A stretch of DNA of 64,000 nt from JAICJR01 sp036494715 (GTDB taxonomy: Bacteria; Actinomycetota; Thermoleophilia; Solirubrobacterales; Thermoleophilaceae), in assembly GCA_036494715.1 (NCBI GenBank), contig DASXNY010000166.1, positions 1-64,000 of the forward strand, read 5' to 3'. The position numbers were made by a program, and so were the translations under genes. This document shows, in pieces, positions 1 to 8,268 of this stretch (positions within the stretch are counted from its first letter, which is position 1; every line of letters begins with the position of its first letter). Below the pieces are notes generated by a model. It saw nothing but the letters and a program-made list of their open reading frames with translations. It had not been told where the DNA came from and ran no database searches.

Positions 1-523
1 GGCCATCCACCTGTCGATCGTGCTCGCCGTCGGCGTGCTGATCACGGGAGCGATCTGGGCCAAGGCGTCGTGGGGCCACTGGTGGGTCTGGGACGAGCCG
101 ACGCTCGTCTCGTTCCTGATCATCTTCCTGCTCTACTGCTGTTACCAGCCGCTGCGCTTCTCGATCGAGGACCCGGACCGCCAGGCGCGCTATGCGGCGG
201 TGTTCGCGATCATCGCCGGCGCGTTCGTGCCGCTCAACTTCGTGGCGGTGCGGCTCGCCCAGTCGTTCAGCCACCCACGCGTGCTCTCCACCACCGGCGG
301 CAACCTGCCCGGCTCGATGCGGCTCACCTTCCTCGTCTCGCTGCTCGGGATGGCGCTGCTGTACGTCACGCTCTGGAAGCTCGAGCTGACATCGAAGAAC
401 GCGTCGATCCAGATCAAGCGGCTGCGCCAGCGCCTCGAGCTGGCGCTCGAGGAGCAGCACACGCGGGCCGGCGCGCCCGCGCCCCCCGTGAGCACCGTTC
501 CCGCCAAGCCGCGGGAGAGCTGA
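1..523 (+). CDS. Cytochrome c maturation protein, CcmC/CcsA (heme handling) family, 5' truncated
   Basis: The 3' part of an integral membrane heme-handling protein; the frame is open from base 2 and the start lies outside the window. The visible ~173 residues contain the tryptophan-rich heme-binding signature W-G-x-W-W-x-W-D (codons near 70-95), followed by at least three hydrophobic segments and a charged, coiled C-terminal tail ending in a proline-rich stretch. The WWxWD motif is diagnostic of the CcmC/CcmF/CcsA heme-handling superfamily, which delivers heme for covalent attachment to apocytochrome c outside the membrane. The length and the adjacent CcmD-like gene favour CcmC over CcsA. It is translationally coupled (TGATG, 1 bp overlap) to the next gene. 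Confidence 0.85.
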   Translation, partial: AIHLSIVLAVGVLITGAIWAKASWGHWWVWDEPTLVSFLIIFLLYCCYQPLRFSIEDPDRQARYAAVFAIIAGAFVPLNFVAVRLAQSFSHPRVLSTTGGNLPGSMRLTFLVSLLGMALLYVTLWKLELTSKNASIQIKRLRQRLELALEEQHTRAGAPAPPVSTVPAKPRES

Positions 524-687
524 TGCCCGCCCTTCCGCTTGGCGAGGCCGGCAAGTACGTCGCGGCCGCCTACCTCGTGGTGTTCACACTGGTGATCGTC
601 TACGTGGCGATCATGGCCGCCAAGCTCCAGCGCATCGAGCGCGACCTCGAGTCCCTCAACGAGCTGGTGGACAAACGCCCGCAATGA
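523..687 (+). CDS. Small single-pass membrane protein, CcmD-like
   Basis: A 54-residue protein whose ATG shares one base with the upstream TGA stop. It has one transmembrane helix (about residues 12-33, rich in V, I, A and Y) followed by a short basic/acidic amphipathic tail (KLQRIERDLESLNELV). This size and layout are those of CcmD, the small subunit that associates with CcmC and holds holo-CcmE, and the position directly after the CcmC-like gene supports it. Sequence identity in such short proteins is low, so the call rests on context and topology. It overlaps the hemA start by 4 bp (ATGA). Confidence 0.7.
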   Translation: MPALPLGEAGKYVAAAYLVVFTLVIVYVAIMAAKLQRIERDLESLNELVDKRPQ

Positions 688-2027
688 GCTCCCGCCTGCT
701 CGCGCTCGGAATCTCTCACAAGACCGCGCCGCTGGCCCTGCGCGAGCGGCTGGCGCTGCCCGAGGGCCGCGCGGCCACCGTGATGCGCGAGCTCGTGGCC
801 CACGCCGAGGTGCACGAGGCCGTGGCCATCTCCACCTGCAACCGCACCGAGATCTACCTCGTTGCCAGCGACCCGGTGGAGGCGGAGAGCGCGGCGCTCG
901 CCACGCTGTCACGGCAGGCGGGCATCGGGCCCACGGAGCTGCTCGGCTCGCTCTACAGCCCGCGCGGGATGGAGGCGGCGCGGCACCTGTTCGGGGTCGC
1001 CGCCGGGCTCGAGTCGATGATCGTCGGCGAGGCCGAGATTCAGGGCCAGGTCAAGCGCGCCTACGAGCTCGCGCTCGTCGAGGGCGCCACGGGGCCGATC
1101 ACCAACCGCCTGTTCAGGGACGCCCTGGCCACCGGCAAGCGGGCGCGCAGCGAGACCGCCATCGGGCGCTCGCGCGTATCCGTGTCGTCGGTCGCGGTCG
1201 AGCTGGCCCGCGGAACGCTCGGCGAGCTCGATTCGCGCCGCGTGCTCGTGATCGGCGCGGGCGACAACGGCGAGCTCACCGCCAAGGCGCTGCGCGAGCG
1301 CGGCGTCGAGACGGTGTTCGTGGCCAACCGCCGCTACGACCGCGCGATCGGGCTGGCCCAGCGCTTCGGCGGCCACGCCGTGCGCTTCGACGACCTGCCC
1401 GCCGAGCTCCAGGCCGCGGACATCGTGGTCAGCTCCACCTCATCGCCGCACCAGATCGTCGGGCGAGAGGAGCTCGAGCTGGTGATGGAGAGCCGCGACG
1501 GCCGCCCGCTGCTCCTGATCGACATCGCCGTGCCGCGCGACATCGACCCGGCGGTGCGCGAGCTGCCGGGGATCACGCTCTTCGACATGGACGACCTGCA
1601 GCGCGAGGTGGCGCGCAGCCTCAGCGCGCGCGAGGCCGAGGTGGTGCACGTGCGGACGATCATCGAGCAGGAGGTCGAGCGCTTCGGCGACTGGCTCGCC
1701 AGCCTCGATGTCGTACCGACCATCGCGGCGCTGCGCGAGCGCGGTGACGAGATCGTGGAGCGCGTTCTGCGCGAGAACGACAAGCGCTGGGAGTCGCTGA
1801 GCGACGCCGATCGCGCGCGCGTAGAGCTGCTCGCCCGCACCGTCGTCGGCCGGCTGCTGCACGAGCCCACCGTGCGCATGAAGAACGACGTCGAGCGGGG
1901 CGGCTCCTACGTGCACCTGCAGGCGCTGCGCGAGCTGTTCGGGCTCGAGCCCGAGGCGCCGGAGTACGAGGCGGCGCCGGCGGACGTGGCGTCACTCGAA
2001 GACCGCCGCCGACGCACGAACCAGTAG
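684..2027 (+). CDS. hemA: Glutamyl-tRNA reductase
   Basis: A 447-residue cytosolic enzyme that reduces glutamyl-tRNA(Glu) to glutamate-1-semialdehyde with NADPH, the first committed step of C5 tetrapyrrole synthesis. The N-terminal catalytic domain has the S-T-C-N-R-T-E motif with nucleophile Cys52; the conserved GLESMIVGEAEIQGQVK block is at about 108-124; the Rossmann motif VIGAGDNGELTAKAL is at about 189-203; a C-terminal dimerisation helix domain follows. Length is normal for the family. It is coupled by a 4 bp ATGA overlap to the CcmD-like gene, so heme supply and cytochrome c maturation are co-transcribed. The product would feed HemL (at 18.7 kb) and HemB (at 16.7 kb). Confidence 0.96.
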   Translation: MSSRLLALGISHKTAPLALRERLALPEGRAATVMRELVAHAEVHEAVAISTCNRTEIYLVASDPVEAESAALATLSRQAGIGPTELLGSLYSPRGMEAARHLFGVAAGLESMIVGEAEIQGQVKRAYELALVEGATGPITNRLFRDALATGKRARSETAIGRSRVSVSSVAVELARGTLGELDSRRVLVIGAGDNGELTAKALRERGVETVFVANRRYDRAIGLAQRFGGHAVRFDDLPAELQAADIVVSSTSSPHQIVGREELELVMESRDGRPLLLIDIAVPRDIDPAVRELPGITLFDMDDLQREVARSLSAREAEVVHVRTIIEQEVERFGDWLASLDVVPTIAALRERGDEIVERVLRENDKRWESLSDADRARVELLARTVVGRLLHEPTVRMKNDVERGGSYVHLQALRELFGLEPEAPEYEAAPADVASLEDRRRRTNQ

Positions 2028-2067
2028 TTCCCGCCCCCCGCGACCCGCCCCCAGCCCCCCAAAAGAG

Positions 2068-2093
2068 AGGGGCGCCACTCGCGTGGCGCCCCT
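2068..2093. terminator. Strong hairpin after hemA
   Basis: A perfect 11 bp stem (AGGGGCGCCAC / GTGGCGCCCCT) closed by a TCGC tetraloop, 40 bp after the hemA stop. On the plus strand no T-run follows. On the minus strand the stem is followed by TCTCTTTT, but no minus-strand gene ends here. It most likely ends the ccm-hemA transcript in the T-less manner common in GC-rich actinobacteria. Confidence 0.6.
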
Positions 2094-2192
2094 GCTCGGA
2101 CCCAAAACCCATGTTGGAGGAGTGGACGGCGCGTCTCACCTTCGCCCAAATCTCTCTAAGCAGGATTGTCGGTTGAGGGCTCTTTTGCCGAT

Positions 2193-2210
2193 ATGGGGTC
2201 GTGACCCCAT
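2193..2210. promoter_or_regulatory. Perfect 8-2-8 palindrome just before the sensor kinase
   Basis: ATGGGGTC GT GACCCCAT is a perfect inverted repeat with a 2 bp centre, lying 9 bp before the ATG at 2219. It is a good candidate operator, possibly autoregulatory for the downstream LuxR-type regulator. It also argues against the in-frame GTG at 2201 as the start, since that codon sits in the centre of the palindrome. Confidence 0.5.
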
Positions 2211-2218
2211 CTTTTCTG

Positions 2219-3184
2219 ATGAGCCGGCGCGGAACCCTCATAGGCCAGACCATCCTGGTCAACGTATTCCTGGTCACGGCGGTGCTGTTCGGCGCCACCT
2301 CCGCGGCCAATCTCAACCTGCGCATCCAGGGTGAGCGCCTGCAGTTCGCCCTGCTGGCGATGGCGATCATGCTCGCGCTGCTCGCGAACATCATGATGCT
2401 GCGCCGGCGCTTCTCGCCGCTCGAGCAGCTCATCGACCGGCTCGAGCGCATCGACCCCGCGCACGGCGTCTCGTTCGACCAGCCCGCGCTCGGCGAGATG
2501 GAGGAGGTGGACCGCCTGTCCGCGACCTTCAAGCGCCTGCTCGAGCGCATCGAATCGGAGCGCCGCCGCAGCGGCCGGCTCGTGCTGCGCGCGCAGGAGG
2601 AGGAGCGCAAGCGCGTCGCGCGCGATCTGCACGACGAGGTCAACCAGGCGCTCACCGCGATCCTGCTGCGCCTCCAGGCGCTCATGCAGGACGCTCCCTC
2701 GGGGGAGCTCGAGCGAGAGCTGTCCGAGGTCAAGCGGCTGGTCAACCAGGCGATGGAGGAGCTGCTCCAGCTCGCCCGCCAGCTGCGCCCGACCGCGCTC
2801 GACGACCACGGCCTGCTGCCCGCGCTCGAGGGCCAGGTGCGCCGCTTCGGCGACCAGCAGGGCATCGACGCGCGGCTGCGCACCGAGGGCGAGTCCGGCG
2901 AGCTGGGCGACGATCAGCAGCTCGTCGTCTACCGCGTCGCCCAGGAGGCGCTCGCCAACGTTGCGCGCCACGCGGAGGCCACGCGCGTCGAGGTCGACCT
3001 CGCCACGCGCGAGGGCGGCATCGACCTCTGCGTCCGCGACAACGGGCGCGGCTTCGACTCGACCCTGCCTCCCAGCGGTCTCGGCCTCAACGGCATGGCC
3101 GAGCGCGCGCGCCTCGTCGGCGGCGAGCTGAGCGTGTACTCCTCGGCCGGCCGCGGAACCACCGTCACCCTGCACGTGCCCTGA
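2219..3184 (+). CDS. Sensor histidine kinase, NarL/DesK-type (HisKA_3)
   Basis: A membrane sensor kinase of 321 residues. Two transmembrane helices (about 7-30 and 41-61) flank a very short extracytoplasmic loop, so it probably senses a membrane or intramembrane cue. A HAMP-like linker (65-115) is followed by the HisKA_3 box ERKRVARDLHDEVNQAL with phospho-acceptor His138, then the HATPase_c domain with DNGRGF and the GLGLNGMAERARLVGG G-box. I chose ATG 2219; an in-frame GTG at 2201 lies inside a palindrome and would add six residues. The stop overlaps the ATG of the response regulator by one base, so the two form a cognate pair. The signal is unknown. Confidence 0.9.
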   Translation: MSRRGTLIGQTILVNVFLVTAVLFGATSAANLNLRIQGERLQFALLAMAIMLALLANIMMLRRRFSPLEQLIDRLERIDPAHGVSFDQPALGEMEEVDRLSATFKRLLERIESERRRSGRLVLRAQEEERKRVARDLHDEVNQALTAILLRLQALMQDAPSGELERELSEVKRLVNQAMEELLQLARQLRPTALDDHGLLPALEGQVRRFGDQQGIDARLRTEGESGELGDDQQLVVYRVAQEALANVARHAEATRVEVDLATREGGIDLCVRDNGRGFDSTLPPSGLGLNGMAERARLVGGELSVYSSAGRGTTVTLHVP

Positions 3185-3822
3185 TGCTCCACATCCTGAT
3201 CGCAGACGACCACGGCATCGTTCGCTCCGGCATCCGGATGCTGATCGACCGCCAGCAGGGCATGCGCGTGGTGGCGGAGGCCGAGGACGGGATCGAGGCC
3301 GTCGAGCTGGCTCAGTCCACGCGGCCCGACGTCGCGATCCTCGACGTGACGATGCCGCGCATGACGGGCCTTCAAGCGGCCCGCGAGATCCGCGCCCGCG
3401 CGCCCGAGACGTCGGTTCTGCTGCTATCGATGCACGACGACGAGCGCTACTTCTTCGACGCGGTCGAGGTGGGCGCCAACGGCTACGTGCTCAAGCGCTC
3501 CGCCGACACCGACCTGATCGACGCGATCCAGGCGGTCGCGCGCGGCGAGCAGTTCGTATCGCCGGTCACGGAGCGCGCCGCAATCAAGGAGTGGCTCGAC
3601 AGCGGCCGCATGGAGCGGCTCGAGGATCCCCTCACGCCGCGCGAGCTGGACGTGGTCAAGCTGATCGCCGAGGCCCACACCAACAAGCAGATCGCCGTCG
3701 CGCTGCACGTGTCGGAGAAGACCGTGGAGTCGCACCGCGCCAACGTGCTCTCGAAGCTCGGTATGCGCGACCGGGTCGAGCTCGTGCGCTACGCGATCCG
3801 GCGCGGCCTCGTCGAGCCGTAG
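3184..3822 (+). CDS. Response regulator, NarL/FixJ (LuxR HTH) family
   Basis: A 212-residue DNA-binding regulator. The receiver domain has acidic pocket D8-D9, phospho-acceptor Asp54 (ILDVTMP) and Lys104 (GYVLKRS). The C-terminal LuxR-type HTH spans about 145-208 (LTPRELDVVKLIAEAHTNKQIA ... VSEKTVESHRANVLSKLG). It is the partner of the kinase immediately upstream (1 bp overlap). Its last 34 bp overlap, tail to tail, the end of the glycosyltransferase gene on the other strand. Targets cannot be deduced; the palindrome at 2193-2210 is one candidate site. Confidence 0.94.
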   Translation: MLHILIADDHGIVRSGIRMLIDRQQGMRVVAEAEDGIEAVELAQSTRPDVAILDVTMPRMTGLQAAREIRARAPETSVLLLSMHDDERYFFDAVEVGANGYVLKRSADTDLIDAIQAVARGEQFVSPVTERAAIKEWLDSGRMERLEDPLTPRELDVVKLIAEAHTNKQIAVALHVSEKTVESHRANVLSKLGMRDRVELVRYAIRRGLVEP

Positions 3823-4673
3823 ACCACCCCCGCGTTCTCGGCCGCGCGCACCAGCCGCTCCATCAAGAGGCGCTCCCGGCCGACGGCCACCAGCGCGCCC
3901 GCCCCCGAGCTGAGCAGCTGTCGCGCCGCGAGTGCCCGCGGGCGCGCCCCGCGCATGCCAAGCGCCGTGCCATAGGCGAAGCGCCGCCGCACGAACGACG
4001 CGCGCGTGAGCCGCTCCGGCGGGATCACGTGCTCGACCGCGGCGTCGGGCACATAGCGCACGATCCCGCCGGCGCGCGCGAGTGCCCGCTGGGCCTGGTC
4101 CTCCTCCGAGAAGAAGAGGCGCTTCCCGCTGTGACCAAAGGCGGGGTCGAAGCCGCCGACCCGCCGCAGCGCCGACACCCGGAAGGAGATGTTGGCGCCG
4201 TACACGGTGGTCACCTCGGGGTCGAGATCGCGCGGCGCGGGCCCGAGGTCGAGCAGCGTCAGCGCCGGTAGCAGCGGCCCGGAGACCCACTGCGGCGGCC
4301 CGCCGGCCGGCCAGCGCGGCCGGATCGGGCCGCCGACGCAGGCCAGCTCCGCCGGTCCCTGGCCCCAGCGGCGGGCGAGCGCGTCGTACCAGCCGTCGCA
4401 CACAACGGCGTCGTCGTCGACGAAGGCGAGCAGGTCGTCCTCGCCGCACCAGTCGAGCGCGCGGTTGCGGGCGAGGGACAGGCCAGGCCGCGGTTCCTCG
4501 AGCAAAGTACCTGCAAATAAGGCTCTATGAGCCTCGACGGATGCGGGGCCGAGGCCACTCGTCACGAGCGCGAGCGCGCCCTCCGGAGCCTGACCTCCGA
4601 GCGCGGCGAGTGCTTCCGCGCCCTCTTGCGCGGTCCTGTTCGTACATACCGCAATTCGCAGCAGCCCGGTCAC
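3789..4673 (-). CDS. Family 2 glycosyltransferase
   Basis: About 294 residues if started at GTG 4673; an in-frame TTG at 4748 would run into the divergent gene and lacks a ribosome site. The fold is GT-A: a nucleotide-binding beginning (LLRIAVCTNR), a SLARNRALDW segment, the metal-binding FVDDDAVV (DxD type), then a VYGANISFRV acceptor region and an SEEDQAQRALARAG stretch typical of GT2 enzymes with an ED catalytic pair. It probably transfers a sugar to a lipid-linked or surface glycan; donor and acceptor cannot be read. It is monocistronic and convergent with the response regulator. Confidence 0.75.
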   Translation of the reverse strand: MTGLLRIAVCTNRTAQEGAEALAALGGQAPEGALALVTSGLGPASVEAHRALFAGTLLEEPRPGLSLARNRALDWCGEDDLLAFVDDDAVVCDGWYDALARRWGQGPAELACVGGPIRPRWPAGGPPQWVSGPLLPALTLLDLGPAPRDLDPEVTTVYGANISFRVSALRRVGGFDPAFGHSGKRLFFSEEDQAQRALARAGGIVRYVPDAAVEHVIPPERLTRASFVRRRFAYGTALGMRGARPRALAARQLLSSGAGALVAVGRERLLMERLVRAAENAGVVYGSTRPRRIA

Positions 4674-4752
4674 CTGGGGCGCAGCGTAGTGGCGGCCACC
4701 CTTCTCTAGACTGTCCGAAGACCGGCTCGATTGAGTGAGGGAACCCAATCCG

Positions 4753-5241
4753 ATGCTCGAGATGGTGATCTACGGCGTGAGCTTCGACATGGTCGGCAAG
4801 CAGCCGATCGTGCTCCTGAAGACGCGCGAAGGCAACAAGTTCCTGCCGATTTGGATCGGCCATCCGGAGGCTGCCGCAATCCTCATGAAGCTCCAGGGTG
4901 CGACCACCCCGCGGCCCATGACCCACGACCTGATCAACGACATGCTCGGCGAGCTCGAGGTGTCGTGCAGCAAGGTGTCGGTCACCGAGCTCAAGGAGAA
5001 CACCTTCTACGCCTCGATCACGCTCCAGATGAACGGCCGCGAGATCGAGATCGACTCCCGCCCCTCCGACGCCCTCGCCCTCGCGGTGCGCACGAGCGCG
5101 CCGATCTTCGCCGCCGAGTCGGTGATCGAGGAGTCCGCGATCGAGTTCGAGCACGAGGTCGAGGACACCGAGGAAGTCGTCGAGAAGTTCAAGGACTTCC
5201 TGGACAACGTGACGCCCGAGGACTTCGCCGCCGGCGAGTAG
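4753..5241 (+). CDS. BFN (bifunctional nuclease) domain protein, DUF151
   Basis: A 162-residue soluble protein made almost entirely of the BFN/DUF151 domain (FLPIWIGHPEAAAILMKLQG, RPMTHDLINDML, SRPSDALALAVRTSAPIFAAESV), with an acidic C-terminal tail. Members from plants and Mycobacterium/Thermotoga structures have reported nuclease activity, but the physiological role in bacteria is unclear. Start ATG 4753 is chosen because GAGGGA lies about 10 bp upstream; a GTG six codons earlier overlaps that site. A TAGACT box at 4707-4712 is a candidate -10. Confidence 0.88.
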   Translation: MLEMVIYGVSFDMVGKQPIVLLKTREGNKFLPIWIGHPEAAAILMKLQGATTPRPMTHDLINDMLGELEVSCSKVSVTELKENTFYASITLQMNGREIEIDSRPSDALALAVRTSAPIFAAESVIEESAIEFEHEVEDTEEVVEKFKDFLDNVTPEDFAAGE

Positions 5242-5243
5242 AC

Positions 5244-5264
5244 CTGCGGACTGCGCACTGCGGA
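5244..5264. repeat. CTGCGGA heptamer repeat, three units
   Basis: Three tandem 7 bp units, CTGCGGA CTGCGCA CTGCGGA, fill the 29 bp space between the two convergent stops. The same heptamer recurs at 6298-6325 and 24483-24510. Confidence 0.8.
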
Positions 5265-5270
5265 CTAGAG

Positions 5271-6224
5271 CTAGGCAGTGGCGCGGGTGGCGTCGCGCTC
5301 GAACGCCAGCTCGAGCATGCGCTCCACGAGCGCCTCGAACGCGATGCCGGCGGCCTCGGCCGCCTGCGGCAGCAGGCTCGTGTCGGTCATCCCCGGGATC
5401 ACGTTCGCCTCGAGAACGAACAGCTCTGAGGTGGCCTCCTCGAGCATGATGTCCACGCGCGCCACGCCGTGGCAGCCGAGCAGCTGGTAGGTGGCCACGG
5501 CCAGCGCCTGGGCGCGCGCGGTGATCGGCTCGGGCAGCTCCGCCGGGCAGACGAAGGTCGTGCGGCCGATCTCGTAGCGCGACTCGAAGTCGTAGAAGTC
5601 CTCGTCTTGCGGCACCGCCTCGACCACCGGTAGGGCGGCGCCCTCCACCACGGACACCGCGAGGTCGCGCCCGCGCACGTACCGCTCGAGCAGCACGCGC
5701 GTGTCGTAGGAGAACGCGGCAACGAGCGCGCTCGGCACGTCCGCGGCGGTGCGTGCGAACTTGATCCCGAGGGCCGAGCCCTGCGCGGCCGGCTTGACGA
5801 CGATCGGGAAGTCGAGCCGCTCCTCGATCGCGGGCAGCGTGGCGGCCGCGCCGAGGCCCTGGAAGGCGGTCTCGTTGAAGGCGAAGAACTCGGGCGTCGG
5901 GATGCCGGCGTCGAGCAGCAGGTGCTTGCTGAGCACCTTGTCCATCGAGCGCATGCAGGCGAGCGGAGCGGAGCCGGTGTACGGGATGCCGAGAATCTCG
6001 AGCAGCTCCTGCACCGTGCCGTCCTCGCCGCCGACGCCGTGCAGCACCACGAACGCCGCCTCCGGCGCCTCGGCCCGCAGCCGCTCCACGAGATCCGAGC
6101 CAACGTCGATCGGCACCACCTGATGCCCCAGCCGTTCGAGCGCATCCTCAACCCGCGCCGCGGACCGCAACGACACCTGCCGCTCCAGAGAGCTGCCGCC
6201 CTTGAGAACGGCGATCCGGCCCAC
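5271..6224 (-). CDS. ddl: D-alanine--D-alanine ligase
   Basis: A 317-residue ATP-grasp ligase joining two D-alanines for the peptidoglycan stem peptide. Visible signatures: N-terminal KGGSSLERQVSL, HGVGGEDGTVQELLEILGIPYTG (first conserved block), ATP-grasp VVKPAAQGSALGIKF, and the metal-binding end ARVDIMLEE ... FVLEANVIPGMTDTSLLPQAA. Start is GTG 6224, sharing one base with the stop of the upstream aminotransferase (TAGTG), so the two are translated as an operon. Fits with the PBP1A and L,D-transpeptidase genes elsewhere in the window. Confidence 0.95.
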   Translation of the reverse strand: MGRIAVLKGGSSLERQVSLRSAARVEDALERLGHQVVPIDVGSDLVERLRAEAPEAAFVVLHGVGGEDGTVQELLEILGIPYTGSAPLACMRSMDKVLSKHLLLDAGIPTPEFFAFNETAFQGLGAAATLPAIEERLDFPIVVKPAAQGSALGIKFARTAADVPSALVAAFSYDTRVLLERYVRGRDLAVSVVEGAALPVVEAVPQDEDFYDFESRYEIGRTTFVCPAELPEPITARAQALAVATYQLLGCHGVARVDIMLEEATSELFVLEANVIPGMTDTSLLPQAAEAAGIAFEALVERMLELAFERDATRATA

Positions 6225-7654
6225 TACCCAGAAGCCTTCCGGCGCTCGGACATACGCAGCACCTGCGCGCCCTCACCCGACGAGTCGGGCTGACGCGCTG
6301 CGGACTGCGGACTGCGGACTGCGGACTCGGCACCTGTGAGCGTCCCGTACAGAGCCACAAGCTCTTCCAGCACCTTCCCAATGCGTCGGACGCCCTCGCG
6401 AATCGTGTCCGCATCCGAGATCGAGAAGTTCAGCCGCATCGAGTTGCGGCCGCGCCCGTCGAGATAAGCCTGCTCGCCGGGGACGAACGCCACGTTGTCG
6501 CGCAGGCAGCGCGCGAGCAGATCGGTGGTGTCGATGAAGTCCGGCAGCGTCGCCCAGATGAACAGCCCGCCCCCGGGGCGCGTCCACTCGGCCTGCGGCG
6601 GGAAGTGCTCGGCCAGCGCGTCGAGCATCGTGTCGCGGCGGTCGCGGTAGATCTGCGTGAGCGAGTCGACGTAGTCGCGCCAGCGCACCTCGCTGAAGTA
6701 CGCCTGCACCATCAGCTGCGACAGCGTCGAGCTGCAGAGGTCGGCGCCCGCTTTGCCCTGGTTGATCTTGTCGAGCACCGGCGGCGGCGCCACCACCCAG
6801 CCGAGCCGGATCCCGGGCGAGAGAATCTTCGAGAACGTGCCCAGGTACATCACGAACACGCCGCCGTCGAGCGAGTGCAGCGACGGCACCGGTTCGCCCT
6901 CGTAGCGCAGGAGGCTGTACGGGTTGTCCTCGAGCACCAACAGCTCGCGCTCATGCGCGACCTCCACGAGCCGCATGCGCCGCTCGAGCGACATCGTCAC
7001 GCCCGCGGGGTTCTGGAAGTTGGGGATCGTGTAGATGAACTTGGGCTTGCGCTGCTCGCGGTCGAGGCGCTCGAGCGCCTCCTCGAGCAGGTCGATGCGC
7101 ATGCCGTCGTCGTCCATCTCGATCTGCACGACGTCCGCCTGGTACGAGGAGAACGTCGGCACGGCGCCCGGGTAGGTCGGCGCCTCCGCCACGACGACGT
7201 CGCCCGGATCGATCAGCGTCTTCGTCACCAGGTCGATGCCCTGCTGACCGCCGGTCGTGATCACCATGTCGTCGATGTCCACGGGCGTGCCGTCGGCCTG
7301 CATCACCTCGGCGATGCACTGCTTGGTCTCGACGAGTCCCTCGGTCGGCCCGTACTGCAACGCCTTGGCGCAGGACTCGTGCGCGATGCGCGCGGCCACC
7401 GCCGCGAAGGTGTCCGGCGGGAACGTGCTCGTGTCCGGCAGGCCGCCCGCGAACGAGATCACCTCGGGGCGAGCCGTGATCGCCATCAGGTCGCGCATCG
7501 CGGATGACTTCATCACCCTGGTTCGGGTGGCGAACAGGCCGGCGTAGCGCTCGAGATCGCGGGAGGTGGAGCGCGTCGGCTCGATGTGCCGACGTTCGCC
7601 GCCGATCCCTTTGCCCCTCCCCGCGCCGCCGCTTGGGTGGTCCTCTATCGTCAT
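6224..7654 (-). CDS. PLP-dependent class I/II aminotransferase (LysN/2-aminoadipate or aromatic type)
   Basis: A 476-residue fold-type I aminotransferase. Recognisable: N-terminal VISFAGGLPDTSTFPP, LQYGPTEGLVETKQCIAEVM, TTGGQQGIDLV, YTIPNFQNPAGVTMS, the PLP-lysine motif GTFSKILSPGIRLGW, and C-terminal MRLNFSISDADTIREGVRRIG. This is the signature set of the 2-aminoadipate/aromatic aminotransferase group; substrate is uncertain. Being upstream of ddl could hint at amino-acid supply to the wall, but this is inference. The last ~35 residues (after LYGTLTG) are extra relative to the family and are encoded partly by a CTGCGGA tandem repeat, giving an AVRSPQSA-type tail. Confidence 0.9.
   Translation of the reverse strand: MTIEDHPSGGAGRGKGIGGERRHIEPTRSTSRDLERYAGLFATRTRVMKSSAMRDLMAITARPEVISFAGGLPDTSTFPPDTFAAVAARIAHESCAKALQYGPTEGLVETKQCIAEVMQADGTPVDIDDMVITTGGQQGIDLVTKTLIDPGDVVVAEAPTYPGAVPTFSSYQADVVQIEMDDDGMRIDLLEEALERLDREQRKPKFIYTIPNFQNPAGVTMSLERRMRLVEVAHERELLVLEDNPYSLLRYEGEPVPSLHSLDGGVFVMYLGTFSKILSPGIRLGWVVAPPPVLDKINQGKAGADLCSSTLSQLMVQAYFSEVRWRDYVDSLTQIYRDRRDTMLDALAEHFPPQAEWTRPGGGLFIWATLPDFIDTTDLLARCLRDNVAFVPGEQAYLDGRGRNSMRLNFSISDADTIREGVRRIGKVLEELVALYGTLTGAESAVRSPQSAARQPDSSGEGAQVLRMSERRKASG
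6298..6325. repeat. CTGCGGA heptamer repeat, four perfect units inside a coding 3' end
   Basis: Four perfect consecutive CTGCGGA units, read on the minus strand as TCCGCAG and translated near the C-terminus of the aminotransferase as AVRSPQSAVRSP-like residues. Same unit as the intergenic arrays at 5244 and 24483. Confidence 0.9.
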
Positions 7655-7680
7655 GGCCGCTTCACCGGAGCGTACCGACC

Positions 7681-8268
7681 ATGAGCCTCATCTTCGACAT
7701 CGGCCAGGGCGCCGGGCTCAGCAGCTCGAGCGGCATCCGGCCGTTCCTGCCGCCGCTCCTCGCCGGCGCCCTCGCGCGCGGGAACGTCGGCCTCGACTTC
7801 GGCGGCACGAGCTACGCGTTCCTCGAGAGCCCGTGGTGGCTCGTGCTGATGTTCGCGCTCGCGGTCGTCTCGTATCTGATCGAGCGCAGGCGCCCGGGCG
7901 TGGTCGCCTCGCGCCAGTTCGAGCTCGTGCTCGCGCTGCTCGGCATCGCCTTCGGCGCGCTGCTGTTCGCCGGCTCGCTGGCCGACACGGGGCACAAGAG
8001 CTGGCCTGGGCTGCTCGCCGGCGCGGCCTGCGCGCTGCTCGGTTTCGCGGCGGTGATCGGGCTGCTGCGGCGCACCCGGCGCCGGCTCGATGCGTCCGCC
8101 GCCTCGTTCCTGACCGCATACGCCGATCTGATCTCGCTGGCGCTCGCGGGTCTCGCCATCCTGTTCCCGCCGATCTCGTTCGTGGCCCTGGCGGGCTTCG
8201 TGCTGCTCCTGCTCAGCGGGCAACGCGCTGGCGGCCAGAAGTACGAGGGCCTGCGCATCCTGCGGTAG
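7681..8268 (+). CDS. DUF4126 family membrane protein
   Basis: A 195-residue polytopic membrane protein with about five hydrophobic segments. The opening IGQGAGLSSSSGIRPFLPPLLAGALARG and the following FLESPWWLVLM match the DUF4126 pattern; no function is established for the family. The stop shares a base with the GTG of the phosphodiesterase (TAGTG). It opens a four-gene overlapping run that includes a GtrA flippase and a GT-C protein, so a role in lipid or glycan handling is possible but not shown. Confidence 0.7.
   Translation: MSLIFDIGQGAGLSSSSGIRPFLPPLLAGALARGNVGLDFGGTSYAFLESPWWLVLMFALAVVSYLIERRRPGVVASRQFELVLALLGIAFGALLFAGSLADTGHKSWPGLLAGAACALLGFAAVIGLLRRTRRRLDASAASFLTAYADLISLALAGLAILFPPISFVALAGFVLLLLSGQRAGGQKYEGLRILR

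Noticed and set aside
2201..2218. GTG 2201 as kinase start
   Set aside because: Lies within a perfect palindrome, adds six non-conserved residues; ATG 2219 is more credible.
4674..4748. TTG 4748 as start of the GT2 gene
   Set aside because: It would overlap the divergent BFN-domain gene's leader and ribosome site, and the added 25 residues do not look like GT2 sequence.
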